Assembly (NCBI GenBank): GCA_964035545.1
Contig: OZ037772.1
Span: forward strand, 12,981,818 to 13,045,817
Source of the DNA: Bugula neritina
Lineage: Eukaryota > Bryozoa > Gymnolaemata > Cheilostomatida > Bugulidae
DNA: 64,000 bases
Direction: 5' to 3'
The notes below the pieces were generated by a model. It was not told where the DNA came from and made no database searches. It worked only from the letters and a program-made list of their open reading frames with translations. The position numbers and the translations under genes are program-made. Every line of letters starts with the position of its first letter. Position 1 is the stretch's first letter. This document shows, piece by piece, positions 1 to 12,200 of the stretch.

Positions 1-497
1 TGTGCAGATAAATCCCAACATAGAAAATACAATAACCAGTTAAATCAATGGATACAGCAATGAGAATATTTCTTACTAAATTCTCCTTAGTTGAGATCTG
101 GAGGTCTGCAACTCATGGTATTTGTACACTGACTGTGTCTTCAATCTGAATAATGTAGTTAGTGTTGTTCATCACTCACTCTACAACAGAAAAGCTTGTG
201 TACACCTCACCCTATAACTTCTTAACAAAATACGAACACATCTATCATATATTACCTGCCAAAAAGTGACATATTACTGCTGAATTACTATTTCATTAAA
301 TACTTCAAACATTTCCAATATATATTATGATTGAGGAAAACATTTGCAGCTTTTAATATGGAATGCAAATAGAATTGAAAATTAACTCAAAAAAATAATG
401 CAAAAATAAAAAAATTTTCTGTCAAAATCTAGATTTGGGAAAATATAAGATAAGGCTTATGAACCCTGGGTCTGAAAACTAAAAGTTGTCAATATGG
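1..497. other. intergenic, no gene seen
   Basis: A+T-rich DNA with no long reading frame and no recognisable repeat. I see nothing to annotate before the minisatellite begins. Confidence 0.6.
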
Positions 498-1170
498 TCA
501 GTTATATATGTAGTAAGAGTCAGTTATATATGTAGTAAGAGTCAGCTATATATGTAGTAAGAGTCAGCTATATATATAGTAAGAGTCAGCTATATATATA
601 GTAAGAGTCAGCTATATATGTAGTAAGAGTCAGCTATATATGTAGTAAGAGTCAGCTATATATGTAGTAAGAGTCAGCCATATATGTAGTAAGAGTCAGC
701 TATATATGTAGTAAGAGCCAGCTATATATGTAGTAAGAGTCAGCTATATATGTAGTAAGAGTCAGCTATATATGTAGTAAGAGTCAGCCATATATGTAGT
801 AAGAGTCAGCTATATATGTAGTAAGAGTCAGCCATATATGTAGTAAGAGTCAGCTATATATGTAGTAAGAGTCAGCTATATATGTGGTAAGAGTCAGCTA
901 TATATGTAGTAAGAGTCAGCTATATATGTAGTAAGAGTCAGCTATATATGTAATAAGAGTCAGCTATATATATAGTAAGAGTCAGCTATATATATAGTAA
1001 GAGTCAGCTATATATGTAGTAAGAGTCAGCCATATATGTAGTAAGAGTCAGCTATATATGTAGTAAGAGCCAGCTATATATGTAGTAAGAGTCAGGTATA
1101 TATGTAGTAAGAGTCAGGTATATATGTAGTAAGAGTCAGCTATATATATAGTAAGAGTCAGCTATATATG
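498..1170. repeat. 22-bp minisatellite, about 30 copies
   Basis: The unit contains GTCAGCTATATATGTAGTAA and repeats every 22 bases. Variants include CATATATG, TATATATA and a GTCAGG form. There are no unique spacers, so it is a plain tandem repeat. Confidence 0.95.
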
Positions 1171-3392
1171 CTCATGATAACCCATCTTACAGGATACATG
1201 CCAATACTTAGAATTGCACTTGACAGTTAATAATATTATTATCGTTATAATAGTAGTAATAATAGGTACTAATGGATAATAATTCAGTAAAATAATATTA
1301 ATATAAATATAACAAATACAATATAATAACAATTCAACAAAGTGCAACAAAATGAAAATTAAACTAAAATTGTTTCAATAATTACTAATTAGTAATAAAA
1401 GCAATATTACAATACTAATACTAATAGTAATACTTATAGTTATACTAATTGCAAAGCCAAATGCAATAATCATAATATTAAAAATATAAATATAAAATAG
1501 TAAGCAGTAAACTATTACTAATACGAATACTAATAGTTATTCATATTGAATTTCAATTTGATCTAAAAAGATGAATGAGCTGCATGATGGAAAATTTATT
1601 CAACTATCACTGCAACTATCACTATTACTATTAGTGTATTACTATTAGTATTACCATTAGTATTACATTTACTGTTACTCACTTACTGTTACTGTTAGCA
1701 CCACTGATAAAATATGATAATCAATCTTATAGTGATAGTCATACTCATAGGTCTATGTTAGTTTACTCATAGCAATACTGATATGAGCGTCATGGAGTGA
1801 GAGTCCGAAAGTTACCCAGTCATAGTGACTGTGGGCCCATACACTTACAGTTACAGTCATACTCATACTGATACTAATGACATGATAACACTAAGTTTAA
1901 CTTCAAGTTTAGGTTGATTACAAAACAGCAAATGCTGTAACTAGTGCTAACCCTGGTCTAATGTAAGTTTTCACTAGAGGCTTCCCTATAGACTTTCCAG
2001 TTGCTGCGGAAGTCCTACCTCAACTGAGGTAATAAACTGAGGTAATACTAATACTAATACTAATAGTAATAAACTTAACTCTTAGTCTTACGACGTCGAC
2101 AGTGACACGATCACTTTCAATTAAAACTTTACCTGGCATGTATGAGTTTGAAAGTTAAATTTAGCACAAGTTGACACCTCTCTTGTTGAAAATTGGAACA
2201 GTTGCCAAATATAAATATGCATGTCCGATACGTGAATACTTAAACTTTAAGAATGTGAAAATGCTCAGCGTGGTCAGTCCATCCGTGACTCCGCAGCTAC
2301 TGCGTCAAGTCGTCCATAGCAGGTCACGTGATTGGTGCGTTATACAGAGAACTTGCCGCAAGTGAGCTTCAGACTGCAGTGGATGTCGTAACGCCGTTAA
2401 AATGTTATGTGTGCACTTTATATTTTTAAATCTACGACGTTACTTTTATCAATTATTTACAATTGAAACAAAATATATCATTGCTATAATAAACTAAAGC
2501 TGTAACACAGAAACTTATTAGAATTAGTAATTATTGATGACGGATGAAGCAATAACAGTACTGAGACGTAAATTCTATAGAAAGAGCTTTTAGTAATGTA
2601 GATCCTAATTTAAGGTAATTACAACCGTTAGCCTTGAATACACTATCGTAAATGTAGTAGTCTTGTAATATCCTGTAATAATGCAAATTCATTTGGCTAC
2701 TTTTAGATCTGTGAGCTGCATGAGAAGAATCAAATGTCTTTTCAGCTAAAAATAGGCATAGTCATATTCAAGACAAGCCAACAACTCCTATGCTAGTTTT
2801 TTAAAAAAAATACATTCGCCTAATGCTCATCTTTTTTTTCAAAGTGAATAAATTGCATCTTAGCATTAGTATAGGGAAAATCTTGTGTATTTAAGAATTA
2901 GAAGCAGAGAGGAACATCTACGCATGATTTATATATTCTCAGAATACCTGATGATTTAAGAAACGTTCTTAAAGGCATTTACTCAAACCTCTGTCTTCAT
3001 TAGTGTAAAATACAAAAATCTTAAATTATGAAACAAAGCTTTAACATTATCATGGCAATATTATAGCCTGTGCATACATATCTAATAGAAACAGAAGACT
3101 AACCTATTTGTGCGTATAGTTACATTATATTTAAATTCACATGTGAAGGAGCACGGAATGCTTTCTTAGTTCCTGTACTAGCAGAAATATTTGTGCTGTA
3201 ATTGGCTAGAGTTTAGGAAAACTTAGATTTATTAGTAATTTTGTGATTTGAATAATACCACAAAATTAGTTTCTATGTAGCTTCATACTTCAGATTGCAA
3301 GCAATGACTGCATTGAAGCGTTATTTCTATGTTTATACAAAATTAGTGGGTAAAGCATGCATGCTCTATATGGGCCAAGTGAGATCGTGTTT
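1171..3392. other. intergenic, A+T-rich with ACTAAT-type microsatellite
   Basis: The stretch from about 1380 to 2090 is rich in degenerate ACTAAT/AGTAAT/TTACTG triplet repeats. The rest is unstructured A+T-rich sequence. Short frames such as 2171-2365 resemble no known family and lack splice or codon support. Confidence 0.6.
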
Positions 3393-3420
3393 TTAAGGCA
3401 GGACTCTGATTTTCCACTTG

Positions 3421-4120
3421 ATTGGCCATATCTTGAAAAATAATAGCCCTACTGACCTCAAATTTTGATATGTTCCTAACCATGGGCCTACCCACACCCC
3501 CCCACAATTTCAGAGGTCAAGGTTAAATTATAGCGATTTTGGCCGGAGTGCACTAAAGAGTTATCTCCTCCTAGAATAATATTTCAATTCTGCTCCAACT
3601 CCACAATTTGAAGCAAAACATATTTATCTAGAACCCCTACCACATTTAGCCTTCTAGGTTTACTAGATAACAAGATCTATGCACTTTTCGCCGGAGTTCT
3701 AGATTTTTAGCAGGTACCATGTATTGAGATGACCATATCTTGAAACCTATTACATGCACATGCCCAATTCTGGTAGGGTTGCTAGATATACATTTAAGCA
3801 TATTATGTTCCAAATTTCATATGGGTAGGTCAAAAATTGTAGGAGGAGATAGAATTTTACTATCGTAGCAACCGAAAAAACATACAAATGAGAAAATTGA
3901 GGACGAAAATTCAATAAATTGAAATGACTATATCTTGAAACCTACAAGTTAAATATATATTATTTTGGCATGGTTGTTAGAAGCACATCTCATCATACTA
4001 TACTCCAAATTTCATAAAAATAGCATAAAACCTATAGGAGAAGCAATAATTTTACTACTGTAACAACCGAAAATACACAAATAAAAAATTCAATGACGAA
4101 AAATTTATCAATCGATATGA
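3421..4120. repeat. degenerate internal repeats of the transposon
   Basis: The motif CCATATCTTGAAA/ACTATATCTTGAAACC recurs near 3427, 3733 and 3930. Each recurrence is followed by loosely matching text (CCAAATTTCATA, GTAGCAACCGAAAA/GTAACAACCGAAAA). The last two units are about 195 bases apart. They are non-coding and lie downstream of the transposase stop. Confidence 0.6.
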
Positions 4121-4169
4121 TCTCATTTCAAAATCTTAGTTGTATTTGCATGATTTCAAAAGAAATTAC

Positions 4170-4462
4170 AGAATAAATTATAAATTCAGTGAAGTTCTAT
4201 CTCCAGAAAACTCCAGTCTTGTAATACTTTGGCCAGACTGCTGGGCTTTGTGGCGGGAACTCACTATTATTAGAAGATCTTTTTGTGGGTATAAATGGCA
4301 AACTGCTTCACAATCAGTGTTCCTAAAACAAAGTAAACAGGTACAAAATCAGTACTATTATCATTGAATTATACGACAGAACAGCTGACAACAAAAATAA
4401 ACTTAGGTTTTTGCAAAATTTTCACTTTGGGGGCGAAGTAACAAAGTTAACTTATCTTCAAA
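4170..4462 (-). pseudogene. decayed duplicate of transposase 3' end
   Basis: Read on the minus strand, this stretch aligns collinearly with the last roughly 290 bases of the intact transposase gene (4463-4780). It has matching blocks for the conserved ends CAACTGTGCTGT/CAGCTGTTCTGT, ACCCACAAAAA(A)GATCT and the terminal AAGCTGGAGCTTTTT/AAGACTGGAGTTTTC. Substitutions and small indels break the frame. It lies immediately downstream of the functional stop codon, so it is a tandem duplication of the gene tail or a remnant of a second copy. The plus-strand frame at 4140-4367 is its antisense shadow and not a gene. Confidence 0.75.
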
Positions 4463-4488
4463 GTTGAGGGTTTATTGAAATTTCATCT

Positions 4489-6477
4489 CTAAAAAGCTCC
4501 AGCTTGGTAGTCACTCCGGTCAGGTCGTCTGGCTATTGTTGCTCTTTGATAGGTGGCCCGTCTCTTGGAAGCCTTTATTCTCTGCAGATCTTTTTTGTGG
4601 GTGTGCATTACCAGCTGTTTTCCAATCGTTATTCCTAAAATATCATAAACAGCAGCAAGAGCAGTACTACCATCATTGAATTGTAAGACAGCACAGTTGA
4701 CAGCAAGTTCTAACCTAGGTTTCTGCACAAACTGCACTTTAGGGCAAAGTAACCAAATTATCCTATGAAAAGACTCGTTATTATTTTGTGTACCCCCATG
4801 CAAGCATTTTGAAAGCAGAGAATCGGCTGTAAGAGCTTCAAAAACCGGTTTTATCTCTTCTAGTACAAAAGGTGGGAGACTATTCGAATTACCATCACCA
4901 CTACCATTTACTGCCGGGCAAGAATTATCACATGAGCTATGATTCCTATTCCTATGATGCCATATTCTCCAAATGCTTGCTTTCATACCCTCTAAGTTTC
5001 CTACATTATTCCTAATAGCTGCTCCATAATGACCCTGAATTCTCTTTATAGCAGCTTTATGCAACTTACCACTACCTCCTATACCTTTATACTTACGGCC
5101 TTCCCAATAAAACTCTTTTCCCTTACATTGCTGCACTTTATCTAATAAAAGCTTGCCCATTCGCTTTTGCACATGACCTACGCATTCAAGTTTCTCAACA
5201 ACAACATCTGGGCCATAGGGTTGGGCCTTACTTACAGCACTATAAGACTTGGAGTCTCCATCCCCTAAATATTTTACAAACCGTACTCCTCTCTTTTCGA
5301 CTGACCTCCTGAAAATTCTAACCATACCTACCGGCTCCATACCACCAGCTGAACCCTCATGATTTTTGACACAACTATGCTCTGGTGGTATACTATCTTT
5401 ATGACTGGCACATGTAAAACAATAACTAGAGAGAACTTCAGTATCAACTACTTTACCTGGTTTTCCTACTGAATGGGTAATAACAGTAGCTACCCCATTC
5501 TTACTACTAAAGCCCCTACGCTGCCAGGTACCATCACAAGATACTGTTATATCACTACTGTTACTCATACTAGCAGCTTCCCTGGCAGCCTGGTCCATTG
5601 ACTTACTAGCTAGCTCCTTAGTAATGTTACCAAGTCGCTCTACATCCTTGGCCCACTCACTAAAAGCGACAGGTGGGGGCAAACCTAGATGAGCAGAAAT
5701 AGTTGCAGCAGTACTTCTATGCCCACCTGCCAAGGTTGTACCAAAAGCCAACCGAGTATTCAAAGAAAACCTATGATCTACATCACGATCACTCATTACA
5801 CTACTTTCAATAAGAACACCACAAACAGAACAGGTAAAATCAAAAGCTGGTACAATTCCACTATGGCATTTTACACTAATTCGCAAGGACATAGCAGGGT
5901 GATCTTTACAAGCAATACTACCAGATGACAACCTACCCATAAGTTCTAAAACTAACTTAGTCTGCACTATAATACTGTCAGGCTGAGAATTTGCAGAACT
6001 AAATAAGAAATTTGAAGTACTTAGCTGATCATTTAGTTTAGCAGAGCTGGCAGTTGCAGCAGGAGTAGTGCCGGTAACTGTAGGTGTAGCATCACTAGTC
6101 AGACTCAAAGAGCTGGAGGCAGTCGGTGGTATAAGTTGATGGTCAGATGCAGCAGACTGGGGCTCCAATTGAAAGTCCATAGTACTAACTGAAAAGCTTG
6201 TAGATGCACTTAGATGTGCAGTAGAGTTAGTTACATTAGTGTTACTAATAGTAGTAGCGATAACTGGCGTAGCGGTGCCGGCAATAGTAGTAGTAGTAGT
6301 AGTAATCGTCATGGGTGGTCTAGTAGTAGGCGTAGTTGTGGGCGTCGTTGCACTTGCAGTTGCAGGCGTCGTAGCACTTGCAGGCGTCGTAGTAGTAGTA
6401 CTAGTAGTAATATCTAGTACTGGGTCAGCTTTTCTGTACTGATTTCCTCGAAACTGCCTTTTTTTAACCTTAGGCAT
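4489..6477 (-). CDS. DDE transposase (Mutator-like/Kolobok-type), 662 aa
   Basis: A single uninterrupted exon encodes the probable cut-and-paste transposase of the surrounding element. Residues 1-20 are basic. Residues 24-145 are a Thr/Ala/Ser-rich low-complexity stretch encoded by ACT/GTA-type triplets. A CxxC pair (TCSVCG, about 215-220) suggests zinc binding. The catalytic core can be followed: D315 in VSCDGTWQRRG, D406 in YLGDGDSKSY, and E568 in GGTQNNNESFHR. A C/H-rich insert (C353, C356, H359, H367, C369, H373) lies between the first two acids. The C-terminus is basic. The open frame, with no stops over 2 kb, suggests recent activity or selection. Family assignment rests on the recalled pattern of the Mutator-like transposase domain. 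The TTAA duplication argues for Kolobok. I see no THAP domain. Confidence 0.85.
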   Translation of the reverse strand: MPKVKKRQFRGNQYRKADPVLDITTSTTTTTPASATTPATASATTPTTTPTTRPPMTITTTTTTIAGTATPVIATTISNTNVTNSTAHLSASTSFSVSTMDFQLEPQSAASDHQLIPPTASSSLSLTSDATPTVTGTTPAATASSAKLNDQLSTSNFLFSSANSQPDSIIVQTKLVLELMGRLSSGSIACKDHPAMSLRISVKCHSGIVPAFDFTCSVCGVLIESSVMSDRDVDHRFSLNTRLAFGTTLAGGHRSTAATISAHLGLPPPVAFSEWAKDVERLGNITKELASKSMDQAAREAASMSNSSDITVSCDGTWQRRGFSSKNGVATVITHSVGKPGKVVDTEVLSSYCFTCASHKDSIPPEHSCVKNHEGSAGGMEPVGMVRIFRRSVEKRGVRFVKYLGDGDSKSYSAVSKAQPYGPDVVVEKLECVGHVQKRMGKLLLDKVQQCKGKEFYWEGRKYKGIGGSGKLHKAAIKRIQGHYGAAIRNNVGNLEGMKASIWRIWHHRNRNHSSCDNSCPAVNGSGDGNSNSLPPFVLEEIKPVFEALTADSLLSKCLHGGTQNNNESFHRIIWLLCPKVQFVQKPRLELAVNCAVLQFNDGSTALAAVYDILGITIGKQLVMHTHKKDLQRIKASKRRATYQRATIARRPDRSDYQAGAF

Positions 6478-7200
6478 GTTTACTGTGTCTGTAGTATACG
6501 TGCTGCTATGTTAGAGACTTATATAACGAGTCGGTACGAATATAAATATTATGTAATATTACTAATGTCAAAATAAGTAAATCACGGCACTTCGTAAAAC
6601 AAAATGTTGATAAATATAAAGTCAAATATGTCTTCTCTTTATTTTCACCGGTTGTAGAAGATCTAGATGAAGGATTGATGGTAAATTATCAGATTGTTTT
6701 GGCAGTTTGGAATATTGCGTGTAGCTTCTTTGTTCGTTTTGGCAAACAGGATGTGCGTCACAGATCACGCGATAAGCACAGCCAATAAATGAAGTGAATC
6801 GCGGGTCACGGGGTCAGGGTAATAAAATCCGACAAAACTATGCTAAATCAATTATCTTTGTTTTGCCTCAATGCGCTTACTGAGAGGTGTTATACACTGC
6901 CCATTAGTAAAGTAGGCTTTTCTGAAACTAATGCTGTACAGTACAACTGAGAATGCCGAGTTGAAAACAGTTAACAATGGTGCTAAAGTTAGTGATTATG
7001 GCTGCATTTTTTTTGTTTTTCACACCAGTTGCAACAAAGGGGTAACTTTAAATACACAATTTTAATAGAAAGAAAAGTAGAATATCAAAAAGAATCACAT
7101 CACTCGAATCTGGAAATTTTAGAGTTTTTATGCATAGTAAAATCCAAATATGGCCAAATTGACCACAATTTCTTAATTTTTAATCATAGTCCTGCCTTAA

Positions 7201-9060
7201 TGCAGATCTATACCACGTTGTGAGTAAAGCTGCCACAGATTCTTTTAAAAATATATATTAGTTTACAGGAATTTTATGGTTTTCATAATCAGTGTTTGGT
7301 GTCTATGTAATCAAGAACGAAAGTAAAGAGCAAATAGCTGGACTCAGTGTCACAAAAGTATCACCTTTGGTCTTTCTATTTACACATTAAACACAACTAT
7401 GAGTTACAGAGCATTTACATGTCCTTTATTTTCACCTGAGCAAACGAAATATTTTGTTTATCGAGTGTAGTATGCAACTGATTTTACTGGCGTGTTACAT
7501 TGCAATAATTGGATTATTTTTGTATTATGACAGTACCAGCAGTGATGTACACTGTCTGGACCGTAGGCCAAGGGTGCGTCTTGCGACACTAAGTACGATT
7601 CTACTACATAACCTCAGCTGCATTAGAAAGTTGCCTGAACAACTTAGTCTGATATTTACCTTTTACGCAACTATATAAAGTTCGCTAGATGAATCGTGTG
7701 ATTAGTAACCGTGCGCTGTAAACACACTCTATCGTTGATGAGCGTCCCATCGCGACTAATTGATTCGTTTTTGCTTTGTAAACGGTGTGCAATTCACATT
7801 ACAGTTTTATAACATTGCAGAATTTATTTATATTGTAGCAAAAATTCATTAAATAATTCTTTTTATTTACATAAAATATAAAAATAAAATAATTTTGTTG
7901 TTTTTCTAATGAAAAAATAAAATTCAATACAACCATACGCATTAAATACCAAGGGAGATAAACCCTAAATGTTATTTATCATTTATATCACAAGTTTCAT
8001 TATTAAAAGAGTTGAGAATTTGATTTAAGTCAAGAAATAGCACGAAGATAAATCATTGCAGATGTATATAGTCACAATATCTTTGAGAGGCACTTTGTCA
8101 AACGGATTTTTCTTAATTAAGAAGAGTTGAACTTTTAAAAAGCCTTGAATGAACAGTCATTCTCTTTCACATGTACAAACATGGCTTTTTTTCAGCTTAT
8201 TGAAACTACCAGCTTATCTATAAGAGTATTGGAGATAAGTCACTTGTACTGATTAGGTCACCTGTGCTAATTAGGTCACATGCACTAATTAGGTCACCTG
8301 TGCTAATTAGGTCACATGCACTAATCAGGTCACCTGTGCTAATTAAGTCACTTGTGCTAATTAGCACAAGTGACCTAATTGGGTCATATATACTACTCAG
8401 GTCACTTGTGCTAATTAGTTCATATATAGGCTACTAGTTAGGTTACATATACAAATTAAGTCACATGTATTAACTAGATACTGGTAACTGGTTACCTAAG
8501 AAATGAACGTGCAGGCAGATATTGACAAAACAACCCGTCAGGTTATGTATGAATACATCCTCTCATCACACACATAAATCTTAGGACGAGTTAACACCCA
8601 TAATCCTCTCTAATCCAACTGTAAGAGAAGCTGAGTAATGGTGTGAAGGATGAGCCCAACTGGTTGATATATTATATATTATATATACATGTAAGTATTA
8701 TACGTTATATACATTATATACTTGTCCTCAGGAGGCGCAGGTGTGTCTGCTGCATATATTTACCTGAAGGTTAGACTGCAGCTCCATACCAACAGGTAAG
8801 ATGTTATGTAACTTTATATACCAACAGGTAAGGTGTTGTATAACTTTATATACTATTTATATTAGAAATTGTTATTAATGTCTTACAATATTTGATGTAA
8901 TATAAAAACACATATATTAAAGTGTTACACCCCACTGCTTGAACAGTACTGCTAAACTATAATAATGTGTTACATGTATAAGTACTGCTAAACTTTATAA
9001 GTTGCTGTAATAGTAAGTCTTACTTTTGGTTCAATTGTTGCTGCTAAAGATTAGATGTTC
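7201..9060. other. intergenic, no gene recognised
   Basis: A+T-rich DNA without recognisable coding exons. It holds the GTCAC/CTAATTAG repeat at 8225-8460 and a two-copy repeat near 8788-8860 (ACCAACAGGTAAG followed by AACTTTATATA). The latter lies upstream of the metalloproteinase start and could contain its promoter or a non-coding first exon, but no signal is convincing. Confidence 0.5.
8225..8460. repeat. GCTAATTAGGTCAC repeat with a 40-bp palindrome
   Basis: About a dozen degenerate units of GTGCTAATTAGGTCAC occur here. At 8341-8380 two units face each other and form a near-perfect 40-bp palindrome centred on GCTAATTAGC, with one mismatched pair. Confidence 0.85.
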
Positions 9061-9064
9061 ACTT

Positions 9065-9245
9065 ACAATGTATCACACTATGTGTCACAATGTATCACAC
9101 TATGTGTCACACTATAATGAGTCACACAATGTATCACACTATGTGTCACACAATGTATCACACTATGAGTCACACAATGTATCACACTATGTGTCACACT
9201 ATGAGTCACACAATGTATCACACTATGTGTCACACACTCAGTCAC
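9065..9245. repeat. TCACACTATG/TCACACAATG tandem repeat
   Basis: Ten-base units TCACACTATG, TCACAATGTA and GAGTCACACA alternate over about 180 bases. The array ends 50 bases before the metalloproteinase start codon. Confidence 0.9.
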
Positions 9246-9295
9246 CATGTATATTAAGTGTGATATTGAAGAAGTTGCCTCCCCTGTAGCCCACC

Positions 9296-12200
9296 ATGAA
9301 CCTCTGTGTGATCACTCTGGTAATGCTGAGCTGGAGCTGTGGCCGTCTCACCGCCAAACCCATCGAAACAGGAAACCAAAGTGACTTGGCCGTAGCAGAG
9401 GAGATCAAGAGGGCTAGAGACGCACTCTTGTGGCTTCAGTTCTTCGAGTATGCAGAAAAGGTGGGTACGAGCTATCAATGCCCCTTCTTCACTAACAGTA
9501 ACAGTAGAAAGTGGCTGAGAAAACTCTTCTAGTGTTTTTTTACAAACTAATATTAATATTCCACTTTTAAACCGCAGAAGTTAAAGTTACAGTTGAGGCA
9601 GTTTATTTCAGTATGTATCACACAGTCCACAGGGTGGACCACAGAGCAGTTTATCTCAAAGGAGGAGGGGGTAGCGGACTGGTAGAATATGTAACAGTTT
9701 GACCTGATGCAGACTAAATCAATGAGATTATGTGTCATTAAAGGCCTCAACTATTCATTGGATTAAGTTATTAATCCACATATTATGCTAAGATCTCTTT
9801 AACGCACTTTGTATTTGAGGTTGGCACTGGATAGTGATTTATCTCAGGGGTAACCAGTTGGAGTAATTTCTAATATAATACAAGATTAATAACTCAAATC
9901 GCACCTTATCTTAGTATGACAAGTTTCGTGAATGGCACAAGCCTTAGAACAAAGGAACATTTTGCAGGGTGGTGTGTAACCCTACCCTGCTATTTTGCAT
10001 TAAAAGTTGCTATAGCCTACATATAAAAGTAATACATGGCTTTATTTTCTTGATAGTGATTTGCCTTCTCTATATAATTGTTTTATAGCAATCTTATTTG
10101 CCTAAAGGCATTCTTGCAGTGCCTTGAAAGTTCAGGCAATAAAGTCTATAATTAATCCATCTAATATTATATTTTAAAATCGGCACCTTGAAAGAATCTT
10201 CAGTGAAAAGAAATGTAAGAAAATTTACTTGTACTTTACAGCTACCTATGGATGGGCCAATTATCTATTACTTCTAGTTGACTATATCCTGTTGTTTCAA
10301 TACAACTTTACCTAATAATGACAAGATTAACACTTCTACATTGTTTGTATTATTTTGCTCCCTGCTAATCGATATTTATGACTGTATATTTTAATAATAT
10401 AAGCAAGATCTGTCATAACTTATGATATGATAGTGAAATAAGCAGAATGTACTTATAATACACAGGATGTGTTATATAGTTACTTATCAGCTTACAGAAT
10501 ATATAACAATAACATAGAAGCTGTACCAGTGCAGCTTGGCAGGTAAAAGTTTAGTAGAATAATTATACAATACTTTAGGCAGCTAATCATCTAGGTAATA
10601 ATGGCATCACATCCTCGATTACTTTACATAGCAACAGTATTGTCAAGTCACACCATAGATTAGCTCTGGTATTGCCTAGTCACACTGTAGATTAGCCCTG
10701 GTATTGTCTAGTCACACTGTTACAGCACTGAAGCTACACATCCTATGCGTCATGGCATTTCCTCTAAGGGTGCAGGTATTAAGGGATTAGAGACTTAGAG
10801 GGGATTACGGAGAGGATGTATGGATAGCTAAGTGTTTCATTCATTCAGTGCTAGTTAATCCAGAGTCTAGCTTTTAGCTGTGGAGTTACTGTGTTATACA
10901 CTACGATCCAGAGAGGGGGGCTACACACAGGGCCGCTACTCAAAAGCTAGCTTACATTGCTATGGAGTAACACGGAACTAATTGTCAATACTAAATACTC
11001 CTGTGTCAACTAAGCAGAAAATAAAACTATTACTTTAATAAAGTGCACTATTCCAACACATCTCAGCTAGTTGTTCATTATTAGTCTAGGTCTCTAAGAC
11101 TATTGAGCTCTAACTCAGCATCTACTGGTCTATGAACTAACCTGGCTGTTAGAGGTCTTTGTAACAAGACATTATGAACTTTCTGGTGTAACCTTGGAAT
11201 GACCTTGTAGAACGACACAGTGGAAGACTGTCTGAGCTGTGAGATAGAAGAGTGTGAGGAAGACTGTCTGGTCAAACTGAACAATATTCTCTCTCAGCCT
11301 CTCCGAGCCATGAAGGAGTTCTACAGGATCCACCCCTTGGATGGTGAATATTAATAAAATATTATATAGTATAGTATAGCATAGTATAGTATATAGTATA
11401 GTATAGTATAGTATAGTATAGTATAGTATAGTATATAGTATAGTATAGTATAGTATAGTATAGTATAGTATAGTATAGTATAGTATATAGTATATAGTAT
11501 AGTATAGTATATAGTATAGTATAGTATAATATAGTATATAGTATAGTATAGTATAGTATATAGTATAATATAGTATAGTGTATACTATATTATATAGTAT
11601 ATATTCATCAGGTAATTTGACCGAAGAGGTACTTGAGAAGATGTCAGAGTACAGATGCAAGGAAAAGGACATACCAGAAGCTGATGACATCACCAATGTC
11701 AAGGTCGCTGACGACAAAGCAGAAGATCACGTGAGAAGGAAGAGATACACACGGCTGGCAAATCAACGCTGGGATCTGCAGAGAACGCCTGTACTCACCA
11801 TCAGCTTCCTGGATTATCTGCAGAAGTTCACTCCAGCTCAGCAGGAGCAGATCGCTGCAGAGTGTGCCACGGTAAGTTCCGTCAACTAATAGCACTTCCC
11901 GCAGCTTCTGGTTAAACAGGTAGACGTTTAGAGAGTTGTCTCTGCTTATGGCATTGCATATTGGTTTGTGAGTTAGCTTCAAGTAACTAATATTAATGAG
12001 CAGTTAACTATTCGATTTTACAGCTGTGGGCAAAGCCGTCTGGCCTGGCCTTCCAAATCAAGCCCTACAGTGGCACCACCAACATTGGAATCAGTCACAC
12101 ATACATTGACGGTCCCTACAACTCTCTGGGAAGTGGCATGTCCCCCATGCCCTACTCTAATGGCTACTCCTTCCTCAAGTTAGACCGAGCTGAACCCTGG

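Larger units (their letters stand above)
3397..7196 (-). mobile_element. Kolobok-like TTAA DNA transposon, 3.8 kb
   Basis: The left end at 3397 reads GGCAGGACTCTGATT. The right end, reversed from 7196, reads GGCAGGACTATGATT, a 14/15 match. Both ends then carry TTGGCCATAT 23 to 38 bases further in. Each end is flanked directly by TTAA (3393-3396 and 7197-7200), the expected target duplication. Inside is one long minus-strand transposase gene. A TTAA duplication is typical of the Kolobok and piggyBac superfamilies. Mutator elements usually make 8-9 bp duplications. The transposase itself resembles the family often labelled Mutator-like transposase domain in invertebrate proteomes. I therefore favour Kolobok, by inference from TTAA. 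The element interrupts otherwise gene-free A+T-rich DNA. Confidence 0.75.

Noticed and set aside
498-1170. CRISPR-like regular 22-bp array
   Set aside because: The repeats are contiguous with no unique spacers, and the DNA is eukaryotic. It is a minisatellite.
2942-2970. Second hammerhead candidate (CTGATGA followed by GAAAC)
   Set aside because: The intervening UUUAA cannot form stem II and no stem I partner is present.
4140-4367. 75-residue plus frame
   Set aside because: It is antisense to the decayed transposase tail at 4170-4462.
3397-7196. Classical Mutator element with long inverted repeats
   Set aside because: The ends match for only about 15 bases and the flanks show TTAA, not an 8-9 bp duplication.
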